Shown in pieces: positions 41,949-52,312 of a stretch of DNA of 64,000 nucleotides. The DNA is from Alkaliphilus pronyensis (GTDB lineage Bacteria > Bacillota > Clostridia > Peptostreptococcales > Natronincolaceae): contig NZ_WBZC01000026.1 of the NCBI RefSeq assembly GCF_009017275.1, positions 23,670 through 87,669 on the forward strand, read 5' to 3'. The translations under genes were made by a program, and so were the position numbers. How positions within the stretch are numbered: the stretch's first letter is position 1; each line of letters opens with the position of its first letter. The notes beneath the pieces were generated by a model. It was not told the origin of the DNA, did no database searches, and worked only from the letters and a program-made list of their open reading frames with translations.

Positions 41949-44882
41949 TTATTTGTAATCTTGTTGTAATATTTGAATTGAATTAATTATAATTGGCTCA
42001 CTAGTAACACCTTTATGCTCAATTATAATATATTGGCCTCCTGCTTCTATATCTGCTGTAGTTGTAAATTGAAAGCTTGAGGTATAATCTTCTATAGTAT
42101 CCTGTCTATGTTGTTGGTATTTACCAGTTCTACTTATAACGTATACTCTAGCATTCTCTAATGCAGAGCTATTATCTAATTCTAACTCAACAGTATAATC
42201 AGTATTTGGCTGTAGTGTAAAGTTGTTGGAAAAAATGCCCCCTCTATTGTCCTTAGTATTATCTATTATTACACCTTCGTTACCTGTTTCAATACTCTGT
42301 TCTTTATTTGAAGATCTCCATAGACGCCATGTGTCTGGAATATTATTAAAATCTGTATCTATGTCAAAATAGTTAATATAGGCGATATCATTAAAATGTT
42401 TAAGTTTTTCAATGTCATCATGGTGTTTTAAGTAAAACTTAGTTCTATTTATTAAATTCATAGTGTCATCTGATAAGGTAATTGGTTCAGCTGCTACTTT
42501 ATTTGCAGCTTTAACTTCATCTATTACATCCAAGGAGCTTTGTAGGTTTTTTATAGCTTTTTCATTATTACCACTTTGCAAATAGTGGTTACCTATTGTC
42601 ATATATGTCTTTAATTTTTCTTGGTAAGAGCTGGCCCTTAATGGTGCAATGTCTGTAACAGGACTTATTGCTTCAATTGCCTTGTCAAATTCAGCTGTAA
42701 CTAAATACAAATTAGCTAGCCTACTATACATAGCTACATTATATGGTGAATGCTTTAATGCCTTTAGGTGATGCACTTCAGCCTCTTTAATTAGTGTGTT
42801 ATTACCCTCTTTAGAAGCAATAGATGTAATTATATTGGCATAATCAGACCTATAGGTTTCTTTGTAGGGATCTCTTTTTACTGCCTTTTCAAAATAATCC
42901 CTTGCTTCCAAAACATTTCCTCCATTAATAGTATTTACTGCCAACTGTCCATTTCTATATCCGCTATATAATGACATGGTAAAGATCAATAGAGCTACAG
43001 ATGGTATTGCAAATACATAAACAGGTAATCTAATAGCTTTAGGTATACTGCTTATATTACTATCTACATTTACTAAACCAATAAGCACCCAAGCAGTTAG
43101 TAAAATAGACAAATAAGAAAAGTTAAAGTCCAAAATACTATGACCATATAAAGATAAAATAGCAAGAATTATAAAAATATTAAAGATGTTTTTCTTTACA
43201 GCTGCCCTCCATAGCATATATAAGAGTAGAATTAATAATAGGGAAATTAATAATAATCCTAAGGAACCTGTTTCAACCATAGTTTGGATAATGTAGTTAT
43301 GGGCTTCTGTAGTATAATATGGTTCCGATTGATATTTAGTATATATACTCTCCCATGCACCGCCACCTGCACCTATAATAGGATAATCCTTAAAGAACTT
43401 AAGTCCATCCCTATAAAAGGTTAAACGGGCTGAGGAGCTATCCTCTGTTAAATTTATAGCATTAATTCTTGAGACAATGGATTCGGGAATATATTTATAG
43501 CTAAGCTTAATATCACTTATTTTTTCTTCTTCTAGATTATACAGTGCTGATTGGTTGAAGACTGCCTTAGTGCCAGGATAGTATACGGTATAGTATATTA
43601 TTAGCCCAGTAGTGTCTTGTAGGGTTTCTATTTCCTGATGTATTTCACCGGATTCATTATTTTCTCCTATCCTTTGAGAGATCAATTCTCTTTCATTATT
43701 GTCGTTAACGCTAAATACCCTAACCCTCCAGGGCCATTGTTTTTCATCGCTATTTGCTCCTTCAACCTCATATTTTAAAATATAGGTTTCATTAGCATTT
43801 ATATCATTAATGGATCGATGAATTTGCCTTGTTTTATTTTCAGAAATATCCATATTATCAAAAACCAATGGTTGTGTAATATTTATTGCCATAACTACAA
43901 GCCCTATTGCTAATAAAGCCATAGAGGCTATTAGAGAGTAAATATATTTGTAGTGGGTGCTTGATATTCTGTTTTTAACTGCTTCTATTGCGTAATATAT
44001 TATAAAGAAGATGCCAAGGGCAATTGCAAAGAATATTAAGCCCCTTGCTGTGCCTTCTTCATTATTTAATATATTAGTGAAGGGTTGAAGTATAGTTATT
44101 ATAGGAATAGTCACAGTAATAAAGTAAAGTATGGTATTAACCCTGGCTCTACTAGGTAGTACTAAAATACACAGTAGAGAGAAAATAGGAAAAAGTAGCC
44201 ATGCTCCCCTTGAATAGGTAAATATAAATGTAAATAGCATAATAAAGCCTGATGTGGCATATAGGCCTTTTTGCCAAGCTTTATCACTTTTTTCAATTAA
44301 GCAAACTGTAAGAAAGAATAGTGTCATTGTAAAGGCAGCTAGGGTGTTTGGGTATTGAAAGGTTGATGCTATACGATTACCCAACACTGCATCCTGTAGG
44401 TCTAGATAGCCAAAGGCAGTAACTAGTCCTATTAAGGAAACTAAAACACCACTTATCACTAATACATTAAGTACAACTTCTCTTGATTTTGAATCATTAG
44501 TAAAGTCCTTTATCATTAAATACACAAGAAAAACATTAATGTATTTTAATAGTTCACCTATAGCATCCCTTAAATTTCCCCATTGTCCAAATATTATAGG
44601 TAATGCATAGGCAACAATTAGTAGTAACCCAATATAATCAAATATGCTGTTAAGCACTATTTTTTCATTATTAAGCTTTTTATAGACTAAAAACCCTATA
44701 AATAATAATAATGAGAATATATGTGTACCAAGTATTGCACCAGTAAAGAATAAACCCCTAAAAAAGGGGGGATAAAAAACCAATACACAGAGTAGGCTAA
44801 ATAGCACCAACTGTAAGGTTTTATGATTATTCTTGTTTGTAGTTTTATTTATATCTTTTTTCTTAGCTGATTTTGTTCCCAT
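41949..44882 (-). CDS. O-antigen ligase family protein with TPR and C-terminal beta domain
   Basis: From the ATG at 44882 (GGAG 7 nt upstream) the protein has 977 residues; a longer ORF would overlap the Wzz-like gene. It has about 12 membrane segments. The ligase-type motifs are FTYSRGAWLLFPIFSL and EAHNYIIQTMVETG. A large extracytoplasmic insert lies at about residues 345-480. TPR-like repeats follow (about 655-810), then a beta-sandwich-like C-terminal domain (about 840-975). It belongs to the Wzy/WaaL 'O-antigen ligase' group. In a monoderm it could transfer polymer to a wall or protein acceptor, or polymerise. Confidence 0.8.
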   Translation of the reverse strand: MGTKSAKKKDINKTTNKNNHKTLQLVLFSLLCVLVFYPPFFRGLFFTGAILGTHIFSLLLFIGFLVYKKLNNEKIVLNSIFDYIGLLLIVAYALPIIFGQWGNLRDAIGELLKYINVFLVYLMIKDFTNDSKSREVVLNVLVISGVLVSLIGLVTAFGYLDLQDAVLGNRIASTFQYPNTLAAFTMTLFFLTVCLIEKSDKAWQKGLYATSGFIMLFTFIFTYSRGAWLLFPIFSLLCILVLPSRARVNTILYFITVTIPIITILQPFTNILNNEEGTARGLIFFAIALGIFFIIYYAIEAVKNRISSTHYKYIYSLIASMALLAIGLVVMAINITQPLVFDNMDISENKTRQIHRSINDINANETYILKYEVEGANSDEKQWPWRVRVFSVNDNNERELISQRIGENNESGEIHQEIETLQDTTGLIIYYTVYYPGTKAVFNQSALYNLEEEKISDIKLSYKYIPESIVSRINAINLTEDSSSARLTFYRDGLKFFKDYPIIGAGGGAWESIYTKYQSEPYYTTEAHNYIIQTMVETGSLGLLLISLLLILLLYMLWRAAVKKNIFNIFIILAILSLYGHSILDFNFSYLSILLTAWVLIGLVNVDSNISSIPKAIRLPVYVFAIPSVALLIFTMSLYSGYRNGQLAVNTINGGNVLEARDYFEKAVKRDPYKETYRSDYANIITSIASKEGNNTLIKEAEVHHLKALKHSPYNVAMYSRLANLYLVTAEFDKAIEAISPVTDIAPLRASSYQEKLKTYMTIGNHYLQSGNNEKAIKNLQSSLDVIDEVKAANKVAAEPITLSDDTMNLINRTKFYLKHHDDIEKLKHFNDIAYINYFDIDTDFNNIPDTWRLWRSSNKEQSIETGNEGVIIDNTKDNRGGIFSNNFTLQPNTDYTVELELDNSSALENARVYVISRTGKYQQHRQDTIEDYTSSFQFTTTADIEAGGQYIIIEHKGVTSEPIIINSIQILQQDYK

Positions 44883-44898
44883 TTTAACACTCCGTTTC

Positions 44899-46185
44899 TT
44901 ATACGTTGGCTTTGCTCTCTTCTCCAGACGTCTTCCAATATTCAATAAAGAATGCTATAAAGGTTCCCATCATTAATCCTAGTACGCCTGCAATAGCAAC
45001 ATTTAGTGCTTTTCTTGGTGCGATAGGATTAGTTGTCGGGAAGGCTTTAGAGATAACTATCATGTTTGATTCTCCTATTTGTGAGGACTCAGTAACCCTA
45101 AGCTCTTCGTGTTTTCTGGCAAAGGCATCGTAGGTGTTTTGTGCTATATTAACCTTCTGATTAATTAGTCTTTCTTGATGTGTCTTCTCAGCCAATTCTA
45201 TTTGAAGCTTATCTATTTTTCTTTGGGTTTCTGTTATTTGAAGTTTTGTATTTTCAATACGGGCTTCTTCCTCCTGTAGCTGGATTAACAGATTAGATCT
45301 GTTGTTTTGTAGATTAATATATACAGGATTTATTTCTTCATTTTCCATCTTTATATTTGTCAATTGTTCTGTTGAAAGATTATTGTTTTCCTTTGCTAAA
45401 TCAGTTAAAATGTTATCCTCTAATATTGTTTTACTTGTTATTAGCTTTTCTGGCGTTTTTCTAAGCTCTTCTTCTGTTGCTCTTATTGCATTAATTAGTA
45501 CTGCTTTTCTTATTTCACTATCAACTAAAAGGGTTTTATAGTTAGTAATTTGCTGTAATTTAGCATCTAGCTCCTTAGAAAGCTCTGAGGTGCCTTGAGG
45601 TTGAGCTAAAAATTCCTTTAATTCTAATAATGCTTTATCTAAGTTTTCTTTTTCAGTTATAATTTGTGCTTCTATGTACTTAGATGAAGAGGTTGCCTGT
45701 TCTTTAGCTTTATCTGCAACAAAGTTTACAAATTTTTCTCCTACCTTATTAACAATTTCTGCTGCCTGCTCTGAATCGTTGCATTGCATTTTTATTGTTA
45801 TTAGGTTTGTGTCTTTAATTGTTTCAAGGGTAATTGCTTTGGCTAATGATTCAACATCATATTGCTCCTCTAAGCCTAAATCTGCAATTGTTTCCCTCAT
45901 AATTCTTGGTGCTGTTATTTGTTGTCGGTAGGTCTCTAGGGTAACATTGGGATATTGCGATAGGTTATTAAGGATACTATCAATTCCTTCCCCTTGCTGT
46001 TGGGTTGATTGCAGTCTATCACTAAAATTTGAAGCCATTAAAACCATTCTAGTTTCATAAACTGGCTCAAGTACAAAAAAGCTTAGTATTCCTGCGGCAA
46101 GTACTGCTATTACCGTTAATCCAATAATTATATTTTTTCTTTTTATAAGTGTCTCTATAAGTTCTCGTAAGCTTATTTCTTCCAC
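44899..46185 (-). CDS. Wzz/GumC-type chain-length determinant protein
   Basis: The 428-residue protein has two terminal membrane helices (about 17-37 and 395-415) and a long coiled-coil region (about 150-350). The N-terminus has the Wzz domain (ISLRELIETLIKRKNIIIGL...PVYETRMVLMAS). The C-terminal helix follows FPTTNPIAPRKALNVAIAGV with the usual Pro-rich stretch. It should set the length of the polymer with the Wzy/ligase. It lacks a tyrosine kinase domain, and no kinase gene is adjacent. The downstream gene is the ligase, 16 nt apart. Confidence 0.85.
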   Translation of the reverse strand: MEEISLRELIETLIKRKNIIIGLTVIAVLAAGILSFFVLEPVYETRMVLMASNFSDRLQSTQQQGEGIDSILNNLSQYPNVTLETYRQQITAPRIMRETIADLGLEEQYDVESLAKAITLETIKDTNLITIKMQCNDSEQAAEIVNKVGEKFVNFVADKAKEQATSSSKYIEAQIITEKENLDKALLELKEFLAQPQGTSELSKELDAKLQQITNYKTLLVDSEIRKAVLINAIRATEEELRKTPEKLITSKTILEDNILTDLAKENNNLSTEQLTNIKMENEEINPVYINLQNNRSNLLIQLQEEEARIENTKLQITETQRKIDKLQIELAEKTHQERLINQKVNIAQNTYDAFARKHEELRVTESSQIGESNMIVISKAFPTTNPIAPRKALNVAIAGVLGLMMGTFIAFFIEYWKTSGEESKANV

Positions 46186-46229
46186 TGTAATACCTCCAAT
46201 AGCTAAAATAAAAATTGATATCTCTTAAA

Positions 46230-46239
46230 ATTATACCAT
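46230..46239 (-). promoter_or_regulatory. Extended -10 promoter upstream of the Wzz-like gene
   Basis: On the minus strand TGG-TATAAT (46238-46230) forms an extended -10 element about 45 nt before the start codon. The -35 is poor (GTTTTA-like). Confidence 0.45.
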
Positions 46240-46288
46240 AAGAACCATACTAAAACCTCATTTAATGTATTACAATTTTATTACATAC

Positions 46289-46326
46289 ATTTAAAAGGAT
46301 TACCATTTACGGTAATCCTTTTAAAT
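46289..46326 (-). terminator. Terminator after the SLH/Ig-like gene
   Basis: ATTTAAAAGGATTACC (46289-46304) pairs perfectly with GGTAATCCTTTTAAAT (46311-46326) around a 6-nt loop. It lies at the end of the SLH gene and before the Wzz-like gene. Confidence 0.75.
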
Positions 46327-46328
46327 GA

Positions 46329-47768
46329 TTAAATTCTATTTAGCTTCTCTAGTAATCTAAATATTGTTGTTGCTGCCTGAGCCCTTGTGGCTGTTTCTCT
46401 TGGTGCAAAGGTTGACGGGGACATTCCCTGCATTAAGCCACTTTTTATCGCTGTATTAATGTATTCTTGAGCCCAGCCTGAGATTTCCTCTTTGTCGTTA
46501 TATTGCTGTATTTTAGTAGTAGTTGCATCAGTTGTAATAGGTGGTGCTGAATAGCCCTCTTCATGCTTTAAAGCTCTAACCAGCATAGTCGCCATTGCTT
46601 CCCTGGTAATATTAACATTAGGATTAAATTTACCGTTTGAGCCAACTACTAGGCCTGCTCTTGCGGCTGCTTCAACTTCTACTGCATACCAGGCATCTTC
46701 TTCGACATCAGAAAACATCCCTTCATATGATTGATGCTGAAGATTTAAGGCTCTCACTAGTAGTGCTGCAAATTGAGCTCTTGTAACATTTTCATCAGGA
46801 GCATACAGATTATCTGTTACTCCTCTTGTAATATGTTTAGCTGTAGTTACCATAACTGCATCCTTAGCCCAATGATTAATCATGTCATCAAACACCTTTT
46901 CATAGTATATAACAGTGTAGATGCTAAATCTATCTAACTGTACCTCCATTGCTCCTTCATCATTTAGTCTTCCACCAACATACTGCCATCTATTACTTTC
47001 TGGGTTATAGCGGTATACACCAAGAAGCCTTTTATCTTTGCCTTCCATAGCCTCATCATCTAATATGAACTTAACGGTTACTGGTTTTCTAAAGGTTACA
47101 TTATCGTCTATATTAAAGTCATATGTTCTTGAAACTATCTTGAATCCATCTAACTCGGCAGAATTATCTGTTTCTTCTTGTTCTTCATCTGTGAGTTCTC
47201 TTATGGATATTGTAGCTTCTCCATCGAAAGCACCTTCTGGTACATCAATCTTTAGATTACCATCCTCTGTTGCTACTTGACCACCTTTGGAATCAAATTT
47301 TTTGCTATTTTTCTCTTGATTATCATCCTTTGGTCTTTGTGCAGGTTGTGAAGGGGTACTAGGTGAAGAACCCGAGGAACCACCAGAACCGCCAGTAGAG
47401 GACTTTACAACAGTAAATTCTCCACTCTCTGAAATACCTACTGCTGAAGCAGTAACTGTATACTTGCCTCTATCTGCTGTATCTGATAGGTAAAAGACAG
47501 CTTTATACTTACCATCTTTATCTGTATCTACCTGTTCAACAAATACTAATGTGTTTTTTTCATTTACTACTTTAATTTTTACAGGTGTTCCTGCGAATGG
47601 AGTATTATCATTAGCTACGCTTCCACTAATAGTTACACTACTGTTTTGGCTAACTTGACTGTTATTTATGGTTAAGCTAAGACTATATGCATTATCTCCA
47701 CTAGTTACCACAACGGATCCACAAAACATTATAAAAACTATCATTAAGCTTATTACTTTTCTATTCAA
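46329..47768 (-). CDS. SLH domain protein with Ig-like and ZU5-like modules
   Basis: I chose TTG at 47768 because AAAGGAG lies 8 nt before it; a GTG at 47777 would overlap the ribosome site. The 479-residue protein has a signal peptide, an Ig-like module (about 38-125), a Ser/Gly/Pro linker and a ZU5-like beta region (about 160-295). Three SLH repeats follow at the C-terminus (about 300-475): FDDMINHWAKDAVMVTT, FSDVEEDAWYAVEVEAA and EISGWAQEYINTAIKSG. It should be wall-bound by SLH repeats. It lies downstream of the S8 protease gene. A substrate role is not indicated. Confidence 0.82.
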   Translation of the reverse strand: MNRKVISLMIVFIMFCGSVVVTSGDNAYSLSLTINNSQVSQNSSVTISGSVANDNTPFAGTPVKIKVVNEKNTLVFVEQVDTDKDGKYKAVFYLSDTADRGKYTVTASAVGISESGEFTVVKSSTGGSGGSSGSSPSTPSQPAQRPKDDNQEKNSKKFDSKGGQVATEDGNLKIDVPEGAFDGEATISIRELTDEEQEETDNSAELDGFKIVSRTYDFNIDDNVTFRKPVTVKFILDDEAMEGKDKRLLGVYRYNPESNRWQYVGGRLNDEGAMEVQLDRFSIYTVIYYEKVFDDMINHWAKDAVMVTTAKHITRGVTDNLYAPDENVTRAQFAALLVRALNLQHQSYEGMFSDVEEDAWYAVEVEAAARAGLVVGSNGKFNPNVNITREAMATMLVRALKHEEGYSAPPITTDATTTKIQQYNDKEEISGWAQEYINTAIKSGLMQGMSPSTFAPRETATRAQAATTIFRLLEKLNRI

Positions 47769-47803
47769 CGATTTCACTCCTTTACTTTGGTTTTTAAATG
47801 CTA

Positions 47804-50800
47804 TTACTTAACTGTAAAGCTGGCTTCAACAACCGAAGATAAGGCTTCGATGTTTTCGCCCCTCCAGCCATCCCAAACATATACTTTAACTGTATATGTG
47901 TCTTTCTTTGCGTTGGATGGTATGCTAATAAAGGATCTTATCGTTGAGCTTTCATTTGCATCTAATTTCTCTAGGTCAACTACTGTTAAGCCTGAGGATA
48001 ATACTTCACCTTTTTTATCTTCTATCTTAATAATTATTGTTGGGTTTACAACTTCTGGTCCGAGGTTCTTAATTGTAGCTTCTACCTGAACCATTTCATT
48101 TCTAATAAAGTTGCTTGACTCTTCATTATTAGTGTTTAGTATTGATAAGTTGTTTACTAATACATCATAGTTGTATACATTGAAGGTTGCTTCTTTTATA
48201 GTTTCATTACCTTCCATATCCTTAACATTAAAAATAGCTTTATATGCGCCTGAAGCTTGATAACTATCTGCTGGAGTCCAGCTTTCATAGAACAAGGTAG
48301 TATATACTCCATCTGGTGTACTGAACTCTGCTACTACTTCTTCATTAGGATTAACTATTGATACCTTCCAGCTTACTGGTTGGCTTGTTTTGGCTCTTAT
48401 TTCTGCTGGTCTTTGGTAGCTAACATATGCTTCTGTGTTTACTCCTATACTGGTGAATATTTCTTCATTTCTTACTGTAGGATCGCCAATATATGCTAAT
48501 GATGCGTTACCTGCTATATCTTCTGCTACTACTACAATATTATCTTCAGCTGTTACACCCTCAACAGTAAGCTGATTTACTACAGTAGTTCCAGCTACAA
48601 CTCCATTAACAAAAACTGTAAATGAAAAGATGTCGTCACCGTTGCTTTCCCATGTTATAATATTATCTTCTACTTTTATGTTTCCTAACTCTATAGGTGT
48701 TAAGTCAACCTTTATAGGCATTTTATAGTATTGATAGCTTACAGGTGTAATATGATCATAGTGTATCTTTGAGGTAACTTCAAAATAGTACTGTCCTTCA
48801 ACAACAATATTATTATCCTCGTCGGTACCATCCCAAGTAAATAACGTAGGATGTTGAGTTAGTGGTGTAGCTGCAACTACATTCTTTCTTAAGCCTTCTT
48901 CGAATGGCTTTGTATCGTCTGGATTAGTGAATGTTTTATTGTCAAACAACTCTTTAACTACATTTCCATCCTCATCAACTATTGATAGGTTAAACTCCCT
49001 AGCATTTCTTAGTATAGTATAAATAGCTTGAGCGCTATCCTTATAGCCTGTAAAGGGTGAAAAGGATATCCAATCTGGATTAAATTCTCCAATAGAGTTA
49101 TAGCCTAGTGTTACATCAGGTCTAATTACATCTATTACAAGGTCTGTTTCATACTCAAGCATATTATAGTAGTTTATTAACTCGTCATCATAAATACCTG
49201 TATATTCAGTATAGGTGTCACTATTCCAGAATGCAGGGTCTATTGTATTAGGTTTGTTCCAATCTCCATAGAAGCCAACATATGGAACTGATAGAGTTGG
49301 TAGCTTTTTATCTAATGGGACAAACTCTATAAAACCTTCGACGAAGGTCTCATCTTCTATATCTGCCTCTGAAAGATCTAATTTAAATGTTAAGGTATTT
49401 ATGGTTTCTGGGTCTGCATAGACTACTCCAGTTACTGTATTGTCCTTATCAACAGTAGATGAAAGTAACTTAAGCTCTGCTCCTTGTAGTGCTGTTGTTT
49501 TCATTGTTAGATAATTGTCTTCTTTCCCATCTTCAAAAACTGATGAATAAACCACATAGGGAACTGAAGCCTCTGCTTCATCTAGGGTTGAGAGGTATAA
49601 TTTAAATTCAGCTTCAACATTGTCCCTTAAGGTAACAGCTGCATTTTTACGGACTTTTAAAAGTCTACTATCATCTGTTATTTCGGTATAAACGTAGGCT
49701 GGTGTTTGAACTGCTTTGTCTAGCTTCATCATACCAGCCCCTTGTCTTCTCGGGGAGTAGGGAAGCCCCTTATTGTCGGGATCTTCAATTATTTCAGCAG
49801 TGTTCATCAATAACAGTTTTACAAGATCAACTGTATCACCATCGTCTGCCATACCATGATTATTTTTAAGGTGCTGTGCTATTAGGGCTGATCCACCTGC
49901 AACATGGGGGGCAGCCATAGAGGTTCCACTCATATTTGTATACATATTATTATTTGAAAGTGACCATATATTACCACCTGGCGCAGTTATCTCTGGTTTA
50001 AATGCTAAGTCTGAAGTTAGACCCCATGATGTAAAGCCTGACATTCTATTTTCATTAATATTTTCATTTTCTCCTGAGTTTCCTGCAAAGGTAACTTCTG
50101 CAGTTCCATCTTGAAGCATGCTTAGCAGCTCTTCTCCAGCTGATTTTCCAATAAATACAGCCGGTATAGTTGCCTCTTCAGGATACATCATACTTATTAA
50201 GCTATCATCTATATGATTAAATACTATTACACCTGCAGCACCATGAGCCTCTGCATTTGAAATTTTATCTACAAATGGGAATTCTCCTCTTTGTATTAAT
50301 GCAATCTTCCCTTTAAAATCTTTGCCCTCAAAATCGACGGCATCGCCCCCTAGCCCTGCATATACAAGTTCCATGGACTCTTTATCAAAATATGTGATGG
50401 CATCTGGCCCTGAATTGGTATACTGTGTCTTTTTATCATCACCATAGTCCATGTAATATGCTGTTACATAATCGTTCTCATAGGAAGCTACTTGAATAGT
50501 GTCATACCATAATCCTGGTGAACCTACCAATCCAACATCAGGATTTTGAACATAAGGCTCGTTCCAACCAACTGCAGTAGAAAAGTTAGAGTTACCTGCT
50601 GATACTGCAACTATAACACCATTTTCTACTGCATAGCTTATCGCTTGATGGTATGGAATTTCCGGATCTAAAAAGGCTGCCGTAGAGCCTAAGCTCATGT
50701 TTATTACATCTGCATTAAAGTTAACTGCATGAATTATACCTGCAATTATATCATCCTCATATGCATACTCGTCAGTATCTGAAAATACTTTTTCAGCAAG

Positions 50801-51637
50801 AATTTGTGCATTTGGAGCTATTCCTTTAATTGTACCATTCCCTGCTGCTGTACCTGCCACGTGGATACCATGATCACTGGCATATCCAGTAACGTCGTTA
50901 TCATAATCTGCCCAGTCGAATCCAGTAGGTATTTTGCTATTATAGTACTTTTCTGCAACCTCTGTTTTTTTAGCAATCTCATTAAATTTTTCTGGTGTAA
51001 TTTTTACATCTACATCCTCTAGCATTTCCCAGTCCTTATGGTTCGGATCAACTCCCGTATCTAAAACGGCTATAAGTGTGCCGTCTCCATAAAGACCTTC
51101 AAGGGCAACTATTTCCTCTGTATTTACTATTTTTCTACTATTACTCATATCTAGAGTGAATTTTTCTGCTATGTACACTCTTTTAACGTTTTTTTGACTT
51201 TTTAATTCTTCTAGGTTTTTATACTCAGTGTCTGCACTAAAGCCATAAAAGCCTTGAACAAATTGGTGTCTGGTTTTGATATTTACATTTCCCTCTACAT
51301 CACTAATTACTTCGGATTGAATAGAGAGCTTCTCTGAAACATCAATTTGTGAAGCCATTATTGCTGGTCCTTCTACAGAGCCACCATATAGCTCCACAAT
51401 TATTCTGACTTTTTCATCTGGATTAAACCTTTTTGAGTTTTCCCCTAGAAAACCTTTTGGATTTAATCTTTCCAGTAGAGCACCCTTTTCTGCTTCACTT
51501 CTACGAAGGTTTCTAACATACTGGAAATATACTTCCTCGTCTATTTCCTTTGGTGTTTCGTTTGCAAATGCAAAACTAAAGCTTGATACAACTAGTAGCA
51601 AAACTAATAAAGCTGATAAGAGTTTCTTATTTTTCAC
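47804..51637 (-). CDS. S8 family serine protease, lactocepin/Vpr-like
   Basis: The 1277-residue exported protein starts at GTG (AAAGGGGG upstream). It has a signal peptide (1-26), a pro-region with an I9-like part and the S8 domain. The catalytic triad is D193 (VLDTGVD), H256 (DHGIHVAG) and S573 (MSGTSMAAPHVAGG); the oxyanion Asn is N349. A protease-associated (PA) domain is inserted (about 410-515). Several Ig/Fn3-like modules follow. The layout matches cell-envelope proteases of the lactocepin/Vpr group. It has no SLH or LPxTG anchor. It could process surface proteins or degrade peptides outside the cell. Confidence 0.92.
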   Translation of the reverse strand: MKNKKLLSALLVLLLVVSSFSFAFANETPKEIDEEVYFQYVRNLRRSEAEKGALLERLNPKGFLGENSKRFNPDEKVRIIVELYGGSVEGPAIMASQIDVSEKLSIQSEVISDVEGNVNIKTRHQFVQGFYGFSADTEYKNLEELKSQKNVKRVYIAEKFTLDMSNSRKIVNTEEIVALEGLYGDGTLIAVLDTGVDPNHKDWEMLEDVDVKITPEKFNEIAKKTEVAEKYYNSKIPTGFDWADYDNDVTGYASDHGIHVAGTAAGNGTIKGIAPNAQILAEKVFSDTDEYAYEDDIIAGIIHAVNFNADVINMSLGSTAAFLDPEIPYHQAISYAVENGVIVAVSAGNSNFSTAVGWNEPYVQNPDVGLVGSPGLWYDTIQVASYENDYVTAYYMDYGDDKKTQYTNSGPDAITYFDKESMELVYAGLGGDAVDFEGKDFKGKIALIQRGEFPFVDKISNAEAHGAAGVIVFNHIDDSLISMMYPEEATIPAVFIGKSAGEELLSMLQDGTAEVTFAGNSGENENINENRMSGFTSWGLTSDLAFKPEITAPGGNIWSLSNNNMYTNMSGTSMAAPHVAGGSALIAQHLKNNHGMADDGDTVDLVKLLLMNTAEIIEDPDNKGLPYSPRRQGAGMMKLDKAVQTPAYVYTEITDDSRLLKVRKNAAVTLRDNVEAEFKLYLSTLDEAEASVPYVVYSSVFEDGKEDNYLTMKTTALQGAELKLLSSTVDKDNTVTGVVYADPETINTLTFKLDLSEADIEDETFVEGFIEFVPLDKKLPTLSVPYVGFYGDWNKPNTIDPAFWNSDTYTEYTGIYDDELINYYNMLEYETDLVIDVIRPDVTLGYNSIGEFNPDWISFSPFTGYKDSAQAIYTILRNAREFNLSIVDEDGNVVKELFDNKTFTNPDDTKPFEEGLRKNVVAATPLTQHPTLFTWDGTDEDNNIVVEGQYYFEVTSKIHYDHITPVSYQYYKMPIKVDLTPIELGNIKVEDNIITWESNGDDIFSFTVFVNGVVAGTTVVNQLTVEGVTAEDNIVVVAEDIAGNASLAYIGDPTVRNEEIFTSIGVNTEAYVSYQRPAEIRAKTSQPVSWKVSIVNPNEEVVAEFSTPDGVYTTLFYESWTPADSYQASGAYKAIFNVKDMEGNETIKEATFNVYNYDVLVNNLSILNTNNEESSNFIRNEMVQVEATIKNLGPEVVNPTIIIKIEDKKGEVLSSGLTVVDLEKLDANESSTIRSFISIPSNAKKDTYTVKVYVWDGWRGENIEALSSVVEASFTVK

Positions 51638-52055
51638 TTAAATACCCCCTTTGTAAATTATGTTTTATTCTACTATCCTCCCTTCATTTGATTAATATTT
51701 TATATACTAAATATGATAATATAATTTTTTTGTTATGTATAGGTATATTTATCATATATTGGTCGCAATTTTCGACGCTATACTACCTATTGTGAAATTA
51801 TTTACTATAAAGATTTTTAGGCTACAAGTAGGTTTATATAGGCAAAATAAGAATTTAAAAATATGAACAATCAAATAGAGAATGACATTGTCATTCCCTA
51901 AAATTTGCTGCCCATATTTTTTGTACGCTTGCACTACACTTACCACTACTATGTCTCGCATCGTTTGAGACCTTCACCCTTAACATTATGTCTATACTGT
52001 GTACACACAGCAAAAACCTTTGAGATTAATCTCAAAGGTTTTTTGCTTGTTAGTA
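51638..52055. other. Intergenic region with small palindrome and weak ORF
   Basis: The 418-nt gap precedes the S8 gene. It has an AAGGGAGG-like site near 51680, an AT-rich tract, and a 17-bp palindrome, GAATGACATTGTCATTC, at 51880-51896. A 69-codon minus-strand frame (51752-51961, MRDIVVVSVVQAYKKYGQQ...) has coding-like composition only at its start. It may be the end of a lost gene; I do not call it as a gene. Confidence 0.4.
52012..52043 (-). terminator. Terminator after the orphan S-layer module
   Basis: AAAAACCTTTGAGATT (52012-52027) is directly followed by its reverse complement AATCTCAAAGGTTTTT (52028-52043), giving a long stem with a small turn. T-runs occur on both ends. Confidence 0.75.
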
Positions 52056-52286
52056 TTATTCAACTATAAGCTCTTCAACTGTAACTTCGATAACCTTGTC
52101 ATGATCTAACTTATTTCCTGCTTTATCAGTTACATCTTGCTCGTAGTTAATCCTGATTTCTTTATCTTTACCGATGTCTTGAGCTTTTCCATCAACTGTC
52201 AATGTAACAATGTTACTATTGTCTGTTATTATTGCATCATCTATCTTTCCTGCCTCTAAGCTGAATCTAAGTAGTTCTCCCTCCAA
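52056..52286 (-). pseudogene. Orphan C-terminal module of an S-layer-type protein
   Basis: The 76-codon frame begins right after a TAG stop, with only TTG as a possible start and no RBS. It encodes LRFSLEAGKIDDAIITDN...IRINYEQDVTDKAGNKLDHDKVIEVTVEE. This has the build of the C-terminal Ig-like module of the S-layer protein next to it (TFKVEKAKVDMI...NDVIDMSGNTFMAEKALQ). It is separated from that gene by a terminator. It is probably the end of a lost or broken S-layer gene. Confidence 0.6.
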
Positions 52287-52312
52287 CTATTGCTATAGAG
52301 TAAAAATATTAA

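Noticed and set aside
51752..51961. Small membrane protein gene of 69 codons
   Set aside because: No good RBS, no conserved feature and most of the frame is AT-rich low-complexity sequence; the first 25 residues could be a remnant only.
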